Source: Thiodiazotropha sp040506195 (GTDB lineage Bacteria > Pseudomonadota > Gammaproteobacteria > Chromatiales > Chromatiaceae). From it: a stretch of 64,000 bases of DNA. The stretch spans positions 463,482 through 527,481 of the forward strand of contig JBEVXH010000004.1 in assembly GCA_040506195.1 (NCBI GenBank). The letters are read 5' to 3'. The notes below the pieces were generated by a model. The model made no database searches, had not been told where the DNA came from, and saw only the letters and a list, made by a program, of their open reading frames with translations. Each line of letters opens with the position of its first letter. Positions within the stretch are counted from its first letter, which is position 1. A program made the position numbers and the translations under genes. Below, piece after piece: positions 42,025 through 51,707 of the stretch.

Positions 42025-42310
42025 TGATTGCGTGCGGGTTGGATCCATTGCGGAAATCACCTTTGTGTATCGATAGAATTCAGTAATTATTTCACCAGGC
42101 ACCAAATGATCTTCAAGCTGTTCAGGTTCACGGCAATGGGTTGAATCCACGGGTAGACATCGGTCAACCCCGGGATGGTAAGGCTTCGGATAGATGCTGT
42201 ATCGGAGGTAATCAAATATCAACTTGCTGATATGCTTGATTTTGCGATCAGCAGTAGGCACTCTCATCTGGAGGACGCAAAGACGTTCCAATCACCCTGA
42301 AGGAGGAGAT
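42025..42310. other. Gap between cbbO-like and mlaC-like genes
   Basis: 286 bases. The minus strand has an open stretch (reading PYHPGVDRCLPVDSTHC) with no start signal; I see no gene, though it might be worn-out coding DNA. The mlaC-like gene has a strong ribosome site, GAAGGAGGAGAT. Confidence 0.4.
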
Positions 42311-42922
42311 ATGAAAAGAGTATTAATGGCCATTACCACATTGAGCCTGTTTGCTGCATCGGTGCAGGCAGCTCCTGGTTACAACTACCCGGCATCGCGA
42401 CTACAGGCCCCCGTGTACCAGGAGGTGCGACCCGATACCCTGTTGCGCGAAGGGATGACGAAACTGCTGAGATTCCTTCGTACATCGGATAGCCCCCAGC
42501 CACAGCAGATTTCAGCGTTTCTGGAGCGTGAAGTTGCACCCTATTTTGATTTTGCCTATATGGCGACCTGGGCGGCGGGTCCCATGAATCGGCATATGAA
42601 TGATCAGCAGCGTCAGGCGTTGGCTCAGAAGATTAAAGAGATGCTGCTCGGTACCCTCAGCAAGAGACTCTCAAGCTATGATAATCAGGATGTACGTTTC
42701 TTTCGGCCACGGCGGGTCGCTGACAATGAGGTGAAAGTAAGGGTTGGTATATTGCAGGCCGGCGGTTATCCAGCATCGTTGGATTTTCGTTTCTACCGCA
42801 GTGATGCCGGCTGGAAGGTATTTGATGTGTCAGCCAACGGCAACAGTGCGTTGGCCTTTTATCGGCGTCATGTCGCCAATCAGTCACGCGCTCAGGGCGG
42901 CAGCAGAAGCTATCGCCGTTAA
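42311..42922 (+). CDS. MlaC/Ttg2D family periplasmic lipid-binding protein
   Basis: A 203-residue exported protein with signal peptide MKRVLMAITTLSLFAASVQA. It fits the MlaC/Ttg2D (toluene tolerance, ABC auxiliary) family: ISAFLEREVAPYFDFAYMATWAAG is the signature segment, then KVRVGILQAGGYPASLDFRFY and a C-terminal WKVFDVSANGNS. MlaC carries phospholipid between outer- and inner-membrane Mla complexes; no mlaDEF genes are next to it here, so it may be a paralogue. An upstream in-frame extension is excluded by the ribosome site at 42297-42310. Confidence 0.83.
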   Translation: MKRVLMAITTLSLFAASVQAAPGYNYPASRLQAPVYQEVRPDTLLREGMTKLLRFLRTSDSPQPQQISAFLEREVAPYFDFAYMATWAAGPMNRHMNDQQRQALAQKIKEMLLGTLSKRLSSYDNQDVRFFRPRRVADNEVKVRVGILQAGGYPASLDFRFYRSDAGWKVFDVSANGNSALAFYRRHVANQSRAQGGSRSYRR

Positions 42923-42998
42923 CCGTTTATCAACACAATATAATTGGTTGCCGGATTAAAAAATGACGCGGCCCCTTGGCCCAGGGGTAATATGTCTA

Positions 42999-43508
42999 AT
43001 GAGTGAGCGTCAGAGGTTCGGACGATGGATGATTCTGGCTGCCTGGCTGCTGCTGTTGTTGTTATTGACTCTGCTGTTTTCACAGTGGCTCGATAAGCGG
43101 AAAAATCCAAACCGGGATCTCAAGGTCACTACTTATGACGGTGGGAAAGTGGCGGTTGTCCTGCAGCGAAATCGTGCAGGACACTATGTCGCGCCTGGCC
43201 GCATCAATGGAATAGCCGTGACATTTTTGCTCGATACCGGTGCGACATATGTCGCGGTCTCATCCGCTCTCGCAGACAAGGCGGGGTTAAAGCGAGGGAT
43301 AGCGACACAGAGCAGAACTGCCAACGGCGTCGTGCGTAGTTGGTTGACGAAGATCGATCAACTGCAATTAGGACCGATCGAGATGCGGGATGTGAAGGCG
43401 ACGATCCTGCCAAGCATGCCGGATGATGAGGTGTTGCTCGGTATGAGTTTTCTCAAGCATCTCAGCTTGAGACAGCAGGGCCGAGAGTTGGTGATATTAC
43501 CCCAGTAG
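42999..43508 (+). CDS. Retropepsin-like aspartic protease, membrane-anchored
   Basis: A 169-residue protein of the bacterial clan AA aspartic protease group. One N-terminal transmembrane helix (MILAAWLLLLLLLTLLFSQW) anchors a periplasmic single-lobe protease domain with the active site FLLDTGATYVAVS and the flap/second hydrophobic block LLGMSFLKHLSL; it would act as a dimer. ATG 42963 in the same frame would add 12 residues; 42999 is chosen because MSERQRFGRWM resembles homologous starts. Substrate unknown. Confidence 0.82.
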   Translation: MSERQRFGRWMILAAWLLLLLLLTLLFSQWLDKRKNPNRDLKVTTYDGGKVAVVLQRNRAGHYVAPGRINGIAVTFLLDTGATYVAVSSALADKAGLKRGIATQSRTANGVVRSWLTKIDQLQLGPIEMRDVKATILPSMPDDEVLLGMSFLKHLSLRQQGRELVILPQ

Positions 43509-43618
43509 CAAAAGTGTGCCGTAGATACGGTATTCGGTGGATGGTTTGCTGTAGGTGAGCGAGGCTGAATGTGTGAGTTGATGCTGCCACTACAGGACGT
43601 AGCGGCAGCGGTAAGGCA

Positions 43619-44026
43619 TCAACCGATCTTGTCTTTCAAGGCTTTGAGTGCAGTCACCTTGACGACTGTCTTGGCTGGCTTGGCGGCAATCTTGATGGCT
43701 TCGCCGGTAGCGGGATTACGGCCCATACGCGCCTTGGTTCGAGGTTTGATAACCCGGCGTACCTTGATACCGGTGTCTGGAATGGTTATCTCGCCAGAGC
43801 CCCGGCGTTGCATATGACGCGTGATCAGCGAATCCAACGAGCCGAAGACTGCGGAAACATCCTTTTTCGACAGGCCTGTGTCTTCTGCGATAGCGCCGAT
43901 GATCTGGGTCTTTGTCTGCTTGGTTGTGATTGACTTCAAGCGTGGTGCTGCGACTGTTTTCTTTGCAGCTACTTTTTTCTTCGCTGCTTTCTTTGCAGTC
44001 TTTTTGGTGGTTTTTCTGAGGGCCAT
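43619..44026 (-). CDS. HU/IHF-family DNA-binding protein with Lys/Ala-rich tail
   Basis: A 135-residue nucleoid protein. Residues ~40-130 are an HU/IHF fold: helix pair (TQIIGAIAEDTGLSKKDV), then the beta-arm region with RMGRNPATGEAIKI. In front is a ~30-residue tail of Lys-Ala-Thr repeats (TTKKTAKKAAKKK) like histone H1 or AlgP tails. It should bend and compact DNA, the tail adding nonspecific backbone contacts. AAGGAG precedes the ATG; it stands alone with a 400-base upstream region. E. coli HU is ~90 residues, so the extension is the distinguishing feature. Confidence 0.9.
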   Translation of the reverse strand: MALRKTTKKTAKKAAKKKVAAKKTVAAPRLKSITTKQTKTQIIGAIAEDTGLSKKDVSAVFGSLDSLITRHMQRRGSGEITIPDTGIKVRRVIKPRTKARMGRNPATGEAIKIAAKPAKTVVKVTALKALKDKIG

Positions 44027-44431
44027 ATGGTTTGCTCCTTCTTATGAAAATAGTTGTGCGTGTTAAAAATAACACAGATTCTAAATAGTTAAATACGAAA
44101 ATACAGTTTTTTGTATAGTTTTTTCATGATCTCAGATAATTTCCCCCTATTTGACGGTAATTCCGCCATGAAGTGACAGATGACAGCTATGCATGTTTGG
44201 CAGCCCGGCTGCATAATAAGCTATGATTGACTCGCGAATCGAGTGATAAATGTGATCCGCTCGGTTGAAGTCGAAACAGCCAAAATGTACTTGGTCGGAA
44301 GATAAGGATGTCAAATTTACGTTTTTCGTACTACACAACAACGATAGTCATACTGTATATGTCCATCCCGGTATGATGGGTTCAAGAAACTAACGGCAGC
44401 CTGATTGGATAATTGAACAAAGGATGAATAA
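44027..44431. other. Divergent intergenic region
   Basis: 405 AT-rich bases between the HU-type gene (minus) and the chalcone-isomerase-like gene (plus). The HU side has A/T runs such as TACAGTTTTTTGTATAGTTTTTT, typical of strong promoters, but I could not fix a single promoter. The short minus-strand frame at 44147-44341 looks spurious. Confidence 0.4.
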
Positions 44432-45001
44432 ATGATGCGACAAATTGTATTTAGCTGTCTGTTTATGGCATGCATGATGACAATCCAAGCCAGAGAAATA
44501 GCTGGAATATCACTACCGGAGCAGATCGTCAGAGAGGCGGACAATGCCGCATTGGTCTTGAACGGCGCCGGTATTCGTAAGAAAGTATTTTTCAAGATCT
44601 ATCTGGCCTCGCTCTATCTTCAGCAGTCGGCAAGTGACATTGCCGAAGTGATCGATGTCGACAGGCCGGCCCGTGTTCAGATGCAGATTCTCTACTCAGA
44701 GATTGAAAAAGAGAAATTTGTTGAGGGCTGGAATGATGGATTCAGCGCCAATCTCAGTCCTGAGAAGTTGCAGGCTGTTGGTGATCGTCTCGATCAATTC
44801 AATGCCATGTTCCAGACCTTGCGGAAGGGTGACCTGATCAGTCTGGACTACATGCCCGGCAAAGGCACTGTAGTCACAATCAAAGGTGTGGAAAAAGGGG
44901 TTATCCCGGGGGGTGACTTCTATCAAGCATTGCTTATGGTATGGTTGGGCGATTCTCCAATCAGCAAATCCCTCAAACAGGAGCTGCTTGGATCCGACTA
45001 G
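44432..45001 (+). CDS. Chalcone isomerase-like exported protein
   Basis: A 189-residue exported protein with signal peptide MMRQIVFSCLFMACMMTIQA. It matches the bacterial chalcone-isomerase-like family: LVLNGAGIRKKVFFKIYLASLYL is the signature, followed by GWNDGFSANLS and a C-terminal FYQALLMVWLGDSPIS. Bacteria lack flavonoid pathways, and these proteins are thought to bind fatty acids or similar ligands in the periplasm. It stands alone between divergent and convergent neighbours. Confidence 0.87.
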   Translation: MMRQIVFSCLFMACMMTIQAREIAGISLPEQIVREADNAALVLNGAGIRKKVFFKIYLASLYLQQSASDIAEVIDVDRPARVQMQILYSEIEKEKFVEGWNDGFSANLSPEKLQAVGDRLDQFNAMFQTLRKGDLISLDYMPGKGTVVTIKGVEKGVIPGGDFYQALLMVWLGDSPISKSLKQELLGSD

Positions 45002-45044
45002 GGCGGATTGAATGAGCGTTCACAGACCATGGCTGCCGTAGTGG

Positions 45045-46583
45045 CTATACGGAGAGACTGACACCGCCACGGCGTTCATCGCCTATACCAATGTGATTAC
45101 CCTTTTCATCCAATACCACGCAATGGGTTCCTCCGAAAAACAGATTTTTGTTATGCCAGTGTTGCTGCCTTGGAAATTCATTTTCCAAGGCAGCGGCAAT
45201 TGACTCATCGATCCCCGGTTCCATACTCAGCAGCTCGTTTTCGAAATGGATGCGAGGGAAGGAGATGGCCTGTCCCAGAGGCATGTGGAAATCAAGCTGA
45301 TTGATAATCACTTGCAGTATCGCGCTGCGAATCCGGTTTGAGCCGCCGGAACCCATTACGATCGCCCGTCCTTGATCGGTCAGGATCAGGGTGGGCGCCA
45401 TCATCGAAGCAAGGCGGTGGTTGAGGGGCCATTGATGGAAACCGCCCGGATTCAGGTCCTCTTCGCCCAGCATATTGTTCATCATGATGCCGGTGCCAGG
45501 TATGACATAGCCGCTACCTTCTCCATTTGAGAGGGTCATACTGGCGAGATTTCCGTCCGTATCGGCAATGCTGATCTGGGTGGTGCCGCGCGTAGACAAT
45601 CCCCCTTTGTCGAGGCGTTTTCTGAAAAGATCACCAATTGCAGGATCGAGTATGCGGTCCATCTTTGTGTGGTGATCTGTTCGCGCCAGCTGAGTTAAGC
45701 GCATGATACGTGCGAGGTGTCTTATATGTTTCTCTTTACCAGCGGCCTGAAAATCAAACCTATGGGAAGCGAGTAAGCCCAGGGAAAAGGCGATCAGTGT
45801 GCCGCCGAGTGAAGGTAGTGGGTTTGTTGAAATTTGTGCATTGCGGTATCTGTATTGCAGTGGCGCGCGCCTGAGAACCGTATAGCCTAGCAGATCATCC
45901 ATTTTCAGATGGCCTCCCTTATCCAGGCAGTCACCAACCAATTGCCGGCCGGCCTCGCCCTCGTAAAACACCCTTTCTCCCTCAGCCAAAAGAATCTTCA
46001 GAAAGTCAGAGAAAGCAGGCAGGCGGTGCCGCTCACCCTCAGAGATCAGACGCCCAGGGTCATCCGGAGAGGCGTTGATTGCCATGGCTTCTGGGGTTGC
46101 GCGCAAAATAGGGGCTATGATGGTCGTTATCAGGTGTTGAAACGGATTGATGGTTACCCCATTTGCCGCTAGTTCGATTGCCGGCTGAAAGAGCATGTCC
46201 AGGGGTAGCCGGCAATGATTCGCATGAATGGCATAAAGACCCTTTATGAACCCTGGAGTGGCTATCGAGCCCATGCCGATGTGGAAAATTTGGCTGGCGG
46301 TGCCGAAATCGGCCTCTATCGGATAGAAGCCAAGCTCACTCTCAGGCAGCATCTGTCTTGGCGTCTGGGCGAAGAAATCGTAGACAAGCGGGTCTGATTG
46401 GGCGGGCCTGGCAGTGAGAAACCCCCCTCCGCCGGGGGAGGCGAGCACCGGTTCAGCCACGCAGGCCGCCAGCATGGCGGCCACGACGGCATCGAACGCA
46501 TTTCCGCCCTCCCGCAATATCTCGCACCCCGCCTTAACGGTTTCATAATGTCCAGCTGCGATGATGCCTTTTAACTGTTTCAC
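45045..46583 (-). CDS. ggt: Gamma-glutamyltransferase family protein
   Basis: A 512-residue member of the gamma-glutamyltranspeptidase Ntn-hydrolase family, which matures by self-cleavage. The small subunit would begin at the Thr of STRGTTQISIADTDGN, with GSGGSNRIRSAI and an early GGNAFDAVVAA segment as other family markers. No signal peptide is visible (it begins MKQLKGIIAAGHYETV), so it may be cytoplasmic, unlike the E. coli enzyme; homologues also cleave other gamma-glutamyl or acyl amides. Convergent with the chalcone-isomerase-like gene. Confidence 0.85.
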   Translation of the reverse strand: MKQLKGIIAAGHYETVKAGCEILREGGNAFDAVVAAMLAACVAEPVLASPGGGGFLTARPAQSDPLVYDFFAQTPRQMLPESELGFYPIEADFGTASQIFHIGMGSIATPGFIKGLYAIHANHCRLPLDMLFQPAIELAANGVTINPFQHLITTIIAPILRATPEAMAINASPDDPGRLISEGERHRLPAFSDFLKILLAEGERVFYEGEAGRQLVGDCLDKGGHLKMDDLLGYTVLRRAPLQYRYRNAQISTNPLPSLGGTLIAFSLGLLASHRFDFQAAGKEKHIRHLARIMRLTQLARTDHHTKMDRILDPAIGDLFRKRLDKGGLSTRGTTQISIADTDGNLASMTLSNGEGSGYVIPGTGIMMNNMLGEEDLNPGGFHQWPLNHRLASMMAPTLILTDQGRAIVMGSGGSNRIRSAILQVIINQLDFHMPLGQAISFPRIHFENELLSMEPGIDESIAAALENEFPRQQHWHNKNLFFGGTHCVVLDEKGNHIGIGDERRGGVSLSV

Positions 46584-46801
46584 ATTTCACCTAATGTAAT
46601 GTTACAAATAATTGATCTGGATCGTTGCATCATAACCTTGTAACCTCTATGGTTTTGCGTTCTTGTTTAGTGCGAACCGGGTCGAGATTCATCCATGTTT
46701 AAGGTTAATATACCCATTCAGTTTTTAAATATTGTGCCGTTAAATAGAGGAGCGATGTGACCTCTGCATCAAAGGATCAAATTTCCTGAGCATTGTAAAG
46801 A

Positions 46802-49800
46802 ATGGCCGTGCCCAACAGTAACAATGACGACGTTCTACTGAAGAATCTGGTACCTCTGAATACCCTTTCAGAAGATCAGCTTGGACATCTTCTGAGCCAG
46901 ATCGTGATAGAGAAGGTCAAAAAGGGTGAGTATCTCTTTCGCGAAGGGGATACTGACCATCAGAATATCTATCTGCTCTCCGGGACAGTGGCGCTGCTTT
47001 CCGGGCAGAAAGAGATGGACCTGATCAGCAGCGGAACCCCCACGGCACGCTTTGCACTGGCGCATCAGCTGCCGAGAAAACATTCGGCGCAGTCGAGAAC
47101 CAACGTCAGTTTTGTACGCATCGACAGTCGTCTATTAAGTGATATGTTGGCCCGTAGTCATAGTGCCAGCTACGAGGTGAAGGATATCGAGCAGCCGAGC
47201 AGCGACGATTGGATGACCCTGTTGCTGCAGTCTCCAGTATTTCAGCAGATACCCCCCGCTAATCTTCAGCGTGTCATGATGCGGATGGAGGAGATCATGG
47301 TTGATGAGGGTGATGTGATCATCAACCAAGGGGAAGAGGGCGACTATTTCTACCTCATCAGTAAGGGTGAATGCTGCGTCACGCGCACCCCTGAAGCCGG
47401 TCATGCTCCTGTCGAACTGGCCAAATTGCGTGCCGGCAAGGGCTTTGGAGAGGAGGCGCTGATCTCCAACAAATCCCGTGGCAGCTCAGTCACCATGATG
47501 ACAGACGGTGTGCTGGTGCGGTTGAGCAAAAGAGATTTCATTGAACTGGTCAAACAGCCCCTCTCCCGATCCATCGATTATGAGCATGCCTCTGAGATGA
47601 TCGATAAGGGTGCGCTATGGCTGGATGTTCGTACCCCAGAGGAGTATGAAGAGGGGCATCTCCCGGGGGCGATCAATTTGCCGTTTTTCTCCCTGCGTTT
47701 TCAAGCCTCCAGTCTTACCCTCGATCGGGCCTATGTCGTCTATGGCGAGGAGGTTGGCCAGTCCGCGACTGCCGCATATCTTTTGACTGAACGCGGGGCG
47801 GAGGTCTTCGTTATCGAGAGCAACTGGGAGCAGATTGCTGAGTTGGCAGGCATGAGCACTCAAGGGGATGCGGCGGCTACGAACAATGTCATCGATTTCA
47901 ATCGTGAATCTGAAGAGGATGCCGGTGCTACCGAGAGTGCCGGTGTGCCGCAATCGGTTGTCGATCGTCTGCAAAATGAGTTGTCCGAAGCACATCGTCA
48001 ATTTGAGCAGGAGCTGGAGCAGAGACATACTGAAATCAAACTGTTGCGCCAGGCCCTGGCGGTAGCCAAGAGTCGCATGCAAACAGGCGAGGAGAACGCA
48101 AAAAATGCTCAGGCCTTGCAGCAGGAGGTTGCATCCTTGCAAGAATCTTTGGCGACTGCAGAATCCAGGCTTGCAGATGGGGAGAGCCTGGGGGCTGAAC
48201 GGCAAGACCTGCAGGACCGTGTCGCTGAATTGGAACAGGCCCTTGAGACCGCCCGGGCTGATCTGGGCAGGGCCAAACAGAACCATGAAACGGTATCGCA
48301 GCAGAGCGACAGGCTGAACCAGCAACTGGAGCAGCTGCAATCCAAACATGAGGAGAATGAAGGGCGCCTCAAAGAACAGATAACCGAGCTGCAGTTTCAG
48401 CTTGAAAGTGCCAATGAAAATCAGCAGGAGACCCAACAGCAGGGGTCTCAGCTCAGTGCTGAGATTGAGTCGTTGAAGAGTGAAAACGCCCGGCTGCGGC
48501 AAGATGCGGATACCTATCGCAGTCAATCGGCGGAGGAGCGTGAAGTTATTCTCAAGGAGCGGGATGAGCTGCAACAGCGATATCAGGAGGCTGAGGATCA
48601 GCGCCAACAGCAGACAGACGAACTAAAGGCAACGAGGGATGAGCGTGACAGGCTGTCCGAGTCCCTGGAACAGACCCACCGGAATATGACTGCAGAGGGG
48701 GCGGAGCTTGAACAGCAGCTGGAATCCATCCAGCGTGAACTCACTCAGGCCCATTCGGAGTTGCAGCAACAGCAAGCTGAACGCCAACAGCAGGCAGATG
48801 AACTGCAGGCGATCGCGGAAGAGCGTGACCGGTTGAGCGAGTCCCTGCAGCAGACTCAGCAGAGCATGGCTGAAGAGGCGGCGAAGCTTGAGCGGAAACT
48901 GGAATCCACCCAGCATGGACTCTCCCATGCACAGTCTGACCTGGAGCAACAACAAACCGAACATCAACTGGTCGTTTCCGAACTGCAGAATCAGTTGCAG
49001 GAAACCAACCAGCGATTGGAGCAATCAAGTCAGCAGGCGGATAGCCAGATCAGCGATCTGTTACAGACACAACAGGATATAAAACAGCAACTGGAAGCCG
49101 CCGATTCAGCTAAAGGCGTTCTCCAGGGCGAGCGTGATGAACTACAAGGGCGCTTCGATCAGGAACATGATCAGGTCAACTCTTTACAACAGGAGTTGCA
49201 GGCGCTGGATGATCGCCGTGCCGGGTTGGAAAAGGAGCTCGAAGCGGTTCGCCAGGCAGGCAATGATGCGGATGCCCAGTATGCCAATGCCATGGAGTCC
49301 CTGCGTGATGACCTTGAAGAGGCGAGAAGCGTCCTGGATCGACTCAGGCAGGAGAAACAACAGAGTGACGAGCTGCTGGATAAACGTGAACAAGATCTGG
49401 AGAACTCGGAATCCAGGGTGAAGGAGCTGCAGCAGTCGCTGGAAGAACAGGCGTCTCACCATGCAAGTGAGCTAACCGATCTTCAACAGACGTTGGAATC
49501 GCTCGAGCAGGCGCAGCGACAGGCCGAGGAAAGGGAACAACAGCTTCATCAGGAGCTGGATGCCTTGCAGGCACAGGGTGATGAGATAACATCCCGTTCC
49601 AAGGAGGAGTTGTCTTCACTCAAAGAGCAGTTGCAGCAGGCAGCGGCGGAAGCCAAGCGGCAAAATGAAAAGCGCGTAGAGTTTGAGGCGCGATTGGAAC
49701 AGGAACATCAGACCGCACAATTCCTCAAACACTCCCTGGAGACGGCTGAACAGGCGGTCAATCAGACCAGCAACGAGCTGGATGAGCAAAAGCAGCTGCA

Positions 49801-51676
49801 GCAAACCCTCGAACAACAACTGAAGGCACATGAGGAGTCGCTGCAGAACGCTGAGCAGGCGAAAAGTGATTTGCGGCAACAGCAGGATCAGCAGCAGCAT
49901 GAGTGGCAGGAAAACATTCGGGCCGCTGAAACGCAATTGATCGAAAAGGATCAGCGGATAGAACAGCTTGGACAGGCATTGGAGGAGGCCAGGTCAACCC
50001 TGAAGGCAGCGGATCAGGCCCGATCCGAGCTGGAGGCCAGCCAACAACAATTGACAACGGACAAGACCGGGCTGGCACAGCGGCTCGAAGAAACACAGGC
50101 TGAATTGCAACAATATCGGGAAAGTACTGAAGCAGCCCTGGCGGATGAGAGACAGACAGTTGAACAACTGCAGCAGGCGTTAACGGCTGAGAAGGCGTCC
50201 GCTGAGACCGTTGCCGGCTCCTTTGCCGAATTGGAGACGAGCCACAAGGCCTTGACAGAGGCAAAGGCAACCCTGGAACGGCAGCTGAACGATCAAGACA
50301 GTGAGTTGGAGCAACAGCGACAACAGCTTAAGGATCTGGATTCGCGCAGCGAGCAACAGCAACAGCAGGAGAAAGTGCTCTCAGAGACTGTTGAACGGCA
50401 ACAGCAGGAGCTTGAGGCTCTACAGCAGCAGTTACAGGAACGCCGGCGGGAACTCGATCGGTTTGAACAGGAGACCGAGGGACAGGCCGATGCTCATCAG
50501 CAACGCGAGCAGGAGCTGAATCAGACCATCGGGCAGCTGCAGAGTGAAATGGATGAGTTGCATATCGCTCTGGCGGCTTCGGTCGAGGGGGCGGAGCAGA
50601 TGGTCGACAAGCGTGAGCTTCGGGAGGCTAATGAAGCGTTGCGCAAAGCCGAAGAGAAGAATAAGGCGCTTAAACGCGAGGTCGAGGGTCTGCGTGAGGT
50701 CCAACTGGAGATGGAGAGTCAGCTGAGTGATGATGTGGATAACGAAGTGCATGCACTTCGTGTAGAGTTGGAGTCGGAGAGGAAGAAGCGGGAAAAATCG
50801 GAGAAAATAGCGCGCCAGGCAGATGTCCTGCGGCGCGAGCGCGAGGTCCAGGAGACGGCGATTGAAATGTTGGGAGAGGATCTCGAGAGTCTCACCAAGG
50901 AACGGGAAAATCTGACCAATCAGCTTGCCGAAATGCGCAATCAATATACGGACATGGTGAATGAGAACGACCAGCTCCACTCCGAAATGAGCGGTATGCG
51001 GGAGCAGGTTTCCGATTCCAGTCTGGCTGATGACTTGTTCGAGCAGATGGAGACACTGCGGCACAAGGCCGAGAGCTATGAGCGTGAACGTGATGACGCC
51101 AAGGCAGAAGCGGGTAAGATGCGACGCGAAGTGGGCGAACTGCGCAGTGTTATCGAAACCTATGTGGAACAGATACAGGATGTCCAGTCTTTCGGGGTGG
51201 ATGAGCAGGTGAATGCACTCCGTACGGAGCTGGATATGGTGCGTCGTCAGGCGGCAGCGGATCTGGAACATATGCGTACCGAGCTGCATGCCGCCAAGTC
51301 CCGATTGGGTACTTCCGAGAATCGGGATGTCGATGAAGTGGCGGCACTGCAGGCCAGTCGTCAGGAGATGGTCTCCATGCAACAATCCCTGAATGAGAAA
51401 GATCATCTGCTGAAGATGTCGCAAAGTCAGTGCCGTTCATTGGAGGATGCCATCGAAGATCGGGATAAAGAGGTGGATCAGCTGAAACGCAAGCTTGAGC
51501 TGATACTGAGAAAAGCGGGTGGTTTGGATCGATCCTCAGAACAGATCGGAAACAGCCGTCTGGTGGATGATTCCTTACTGCTCAATGAAGCCCCGCGGCA
51601 CTCGTCCACCGATAGCGGCAGTGCGGATTCAGATCCGAAACGAACCTCATTGGGTCGTCTGTTCCGCAGAAAGTAA
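46802..51676 (+). CDS. Giant cNMP-binding / rhodanese-like / coiled-coil protein
   Basis: A 1624-residue cytoplasmic protein. Residues ~15-120: degenerate cyclic-nucleotide-binding domain. ~135-250: second, better one (GDVIINQGEEGDYFYLISKG, FGEEALISNKSRGSSV with the phosphate-binding Arg 226). ~258-348: rhodanese-like domain (LWLDVRTPEEYEEGHLPGAI), in which the catalytic Cys loop is YGEEVGQS, Gly at 315 instead of Cys, so it cannot take up sulfane sulfur in the usual way. ~385-1565: nearly continuous coiled coil rich in Gln and Glu. The basic tail ends TSLGRLFRRK. The frame is unbroken for 4.9 kb. It looks like a cNMP-gated scaffold or spacer; no function is known. Confidence 0.82.
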   Translation: MAVPNSNNDDVLLKNLVPLNTLSEDQLGHLLSQIVIEKVKKGEYLFREGDTDHQNIYLLSGTVALLSGQKEMDLISSGTPTARFALAHQLPRKHSAQSRTNVSFVRIDSRLLSDMLARSHSASYEVKDIEQPSSDDWMTLLLQSPVFQQIPPANLQRVMMRMEEIMVDEGDVIINQGEEGDYFYLISKGECCVTRTPEAGHAPVELAKLRAGKGFGEEALISNKSRGSSVTMMTDGVLVRLSKRDFIELVKQPLSRSIDYEHASEMIDKGALWLDVRTPEEYEEGHLPGAINLPFFSLRFQASSLTLDRAYVVYGEEVGQSATAAYLLTERGAEVFVIESNWEQIAELAGMSTQGDAAATNNVIDFNRESEEDAGATESAGVPQSVVDRLQNELSEAHRQFEQELEQRHTEIKLLRQALAVAKSRMQTGEENAKNAQALQQEVASLQESLATAESRLADGESLGAERQDLQDRVAELEQALETARADLGRAKQNHETVSQQSDRLNQQLEQLQSKHEENEGRLKEQITELQFQLESANENQQETQQQGSQLSAEIESLKSENARLRQDADTYRSQSAEEREVILKERDELQQRYQEAEDQRQQQTDELKATRDERDRLSESLEQTHRNMTAEGAELEQQLESIQRELTQAHSELQQQQAERQQQADELQAIAEERDRLSESLQQTQQSMAEEAAKLERKLESTQHGLSHAQSDLEQQQTEHQLVVSELQNQLQETNQRLEQSSQQADSQISDLLQTQQDIKQQLEAADSAKGVLQGERDELQGRFDQEHDQVNSLQQELQALDDRRAGLEKELEAVRQAGNDADAQYANAMESLRDDLEEARSVLDRLRQEKQQSDELLDKREQDLENSESRVKELQQSLEEQASHHASELTDLQQTLESLEQAQRQAEEREQQLHQELDALQAQGDEITSRSKEELSSLKEQLQQAAAEAKRQNEKRVEFEARLEQEHQTAQFLKHSLETAEQAVNQTSNELDEQKQLQQTLEQQLKAHEESLQNAEQAKSDLRQQQDQQQHEWQENIRAAETQLIEKDQRIEQLGQALEEARSTLKAADQARSELEASQQQLTTDKTGLAQRLEETQAELQQYRESTEAALADERQTVEQLQQALTAEKASAETVAGSFAELETSHKALTEAKATLERQLNDQDSELEQQRQQLKDLDSRSEQQQQQEKVLSETVERQQQELEALQQQLQERRRELDRFEQETEGQADAHQQREQELNQTIGQLQSEMDELHIALAASVEGAEQMVDKRELREANEALRKAEEKNKALKREVEGLREVQLEMESQLSDDVDNEVHALRVELESERKKREKSEKIARQADVLRREREVQETAIEMLGEDLESLTKERENLTNQLAEMRNQYTDMVNENDQLHSEMSGMREQVSDSSLADDLFEQMETLRHKAESYERERDDAKAEAGKMRREVGELRSVIETYVEQIQDVQSFGVDEQVNALRTELDMVRRQAAADLEHMRTELHAAKSRLGTSENRDVDEVAALQASRQEMVSMQQSLNEKDHLLKMSQSQCRSLEDAIEDRDKEVDQLKRKLELILRKAGGLDRSSEQIGNSRLVDDSLLLNEAPRHSSTDSGSADSDPKRTSLGRLFRRK

Positions 51677-51707
51677 CATGCCCTACTAAGGTTTTGGATC
51701 TGTAACC

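Noticed and set aside
42273..42281. GACGCAAAG, resembling a fragment of the GEMM (c-di-GMP) riboswitch, 30 bases before the mlaC-like gene
   Set aside because: The rest of the motif (first stem with GCAAACC-GAAA, and the second tetraloop stem) could not be found, so the match is probably chance.
41740..42291. Minus-strand frame covering the gap after cbbO, possibly a transposase fragment
   Set aside because: No start signal and no recognisable family; half of it lies inside cbbO.
48000..51500. Internal sequence repetition that might suggest a CRISPR or DNA repeat array
   Set aside because: The repetition is at the protein level (Gln/Glu-rich heptads of a coiled coil), without exact DNA repeat units or spacers.
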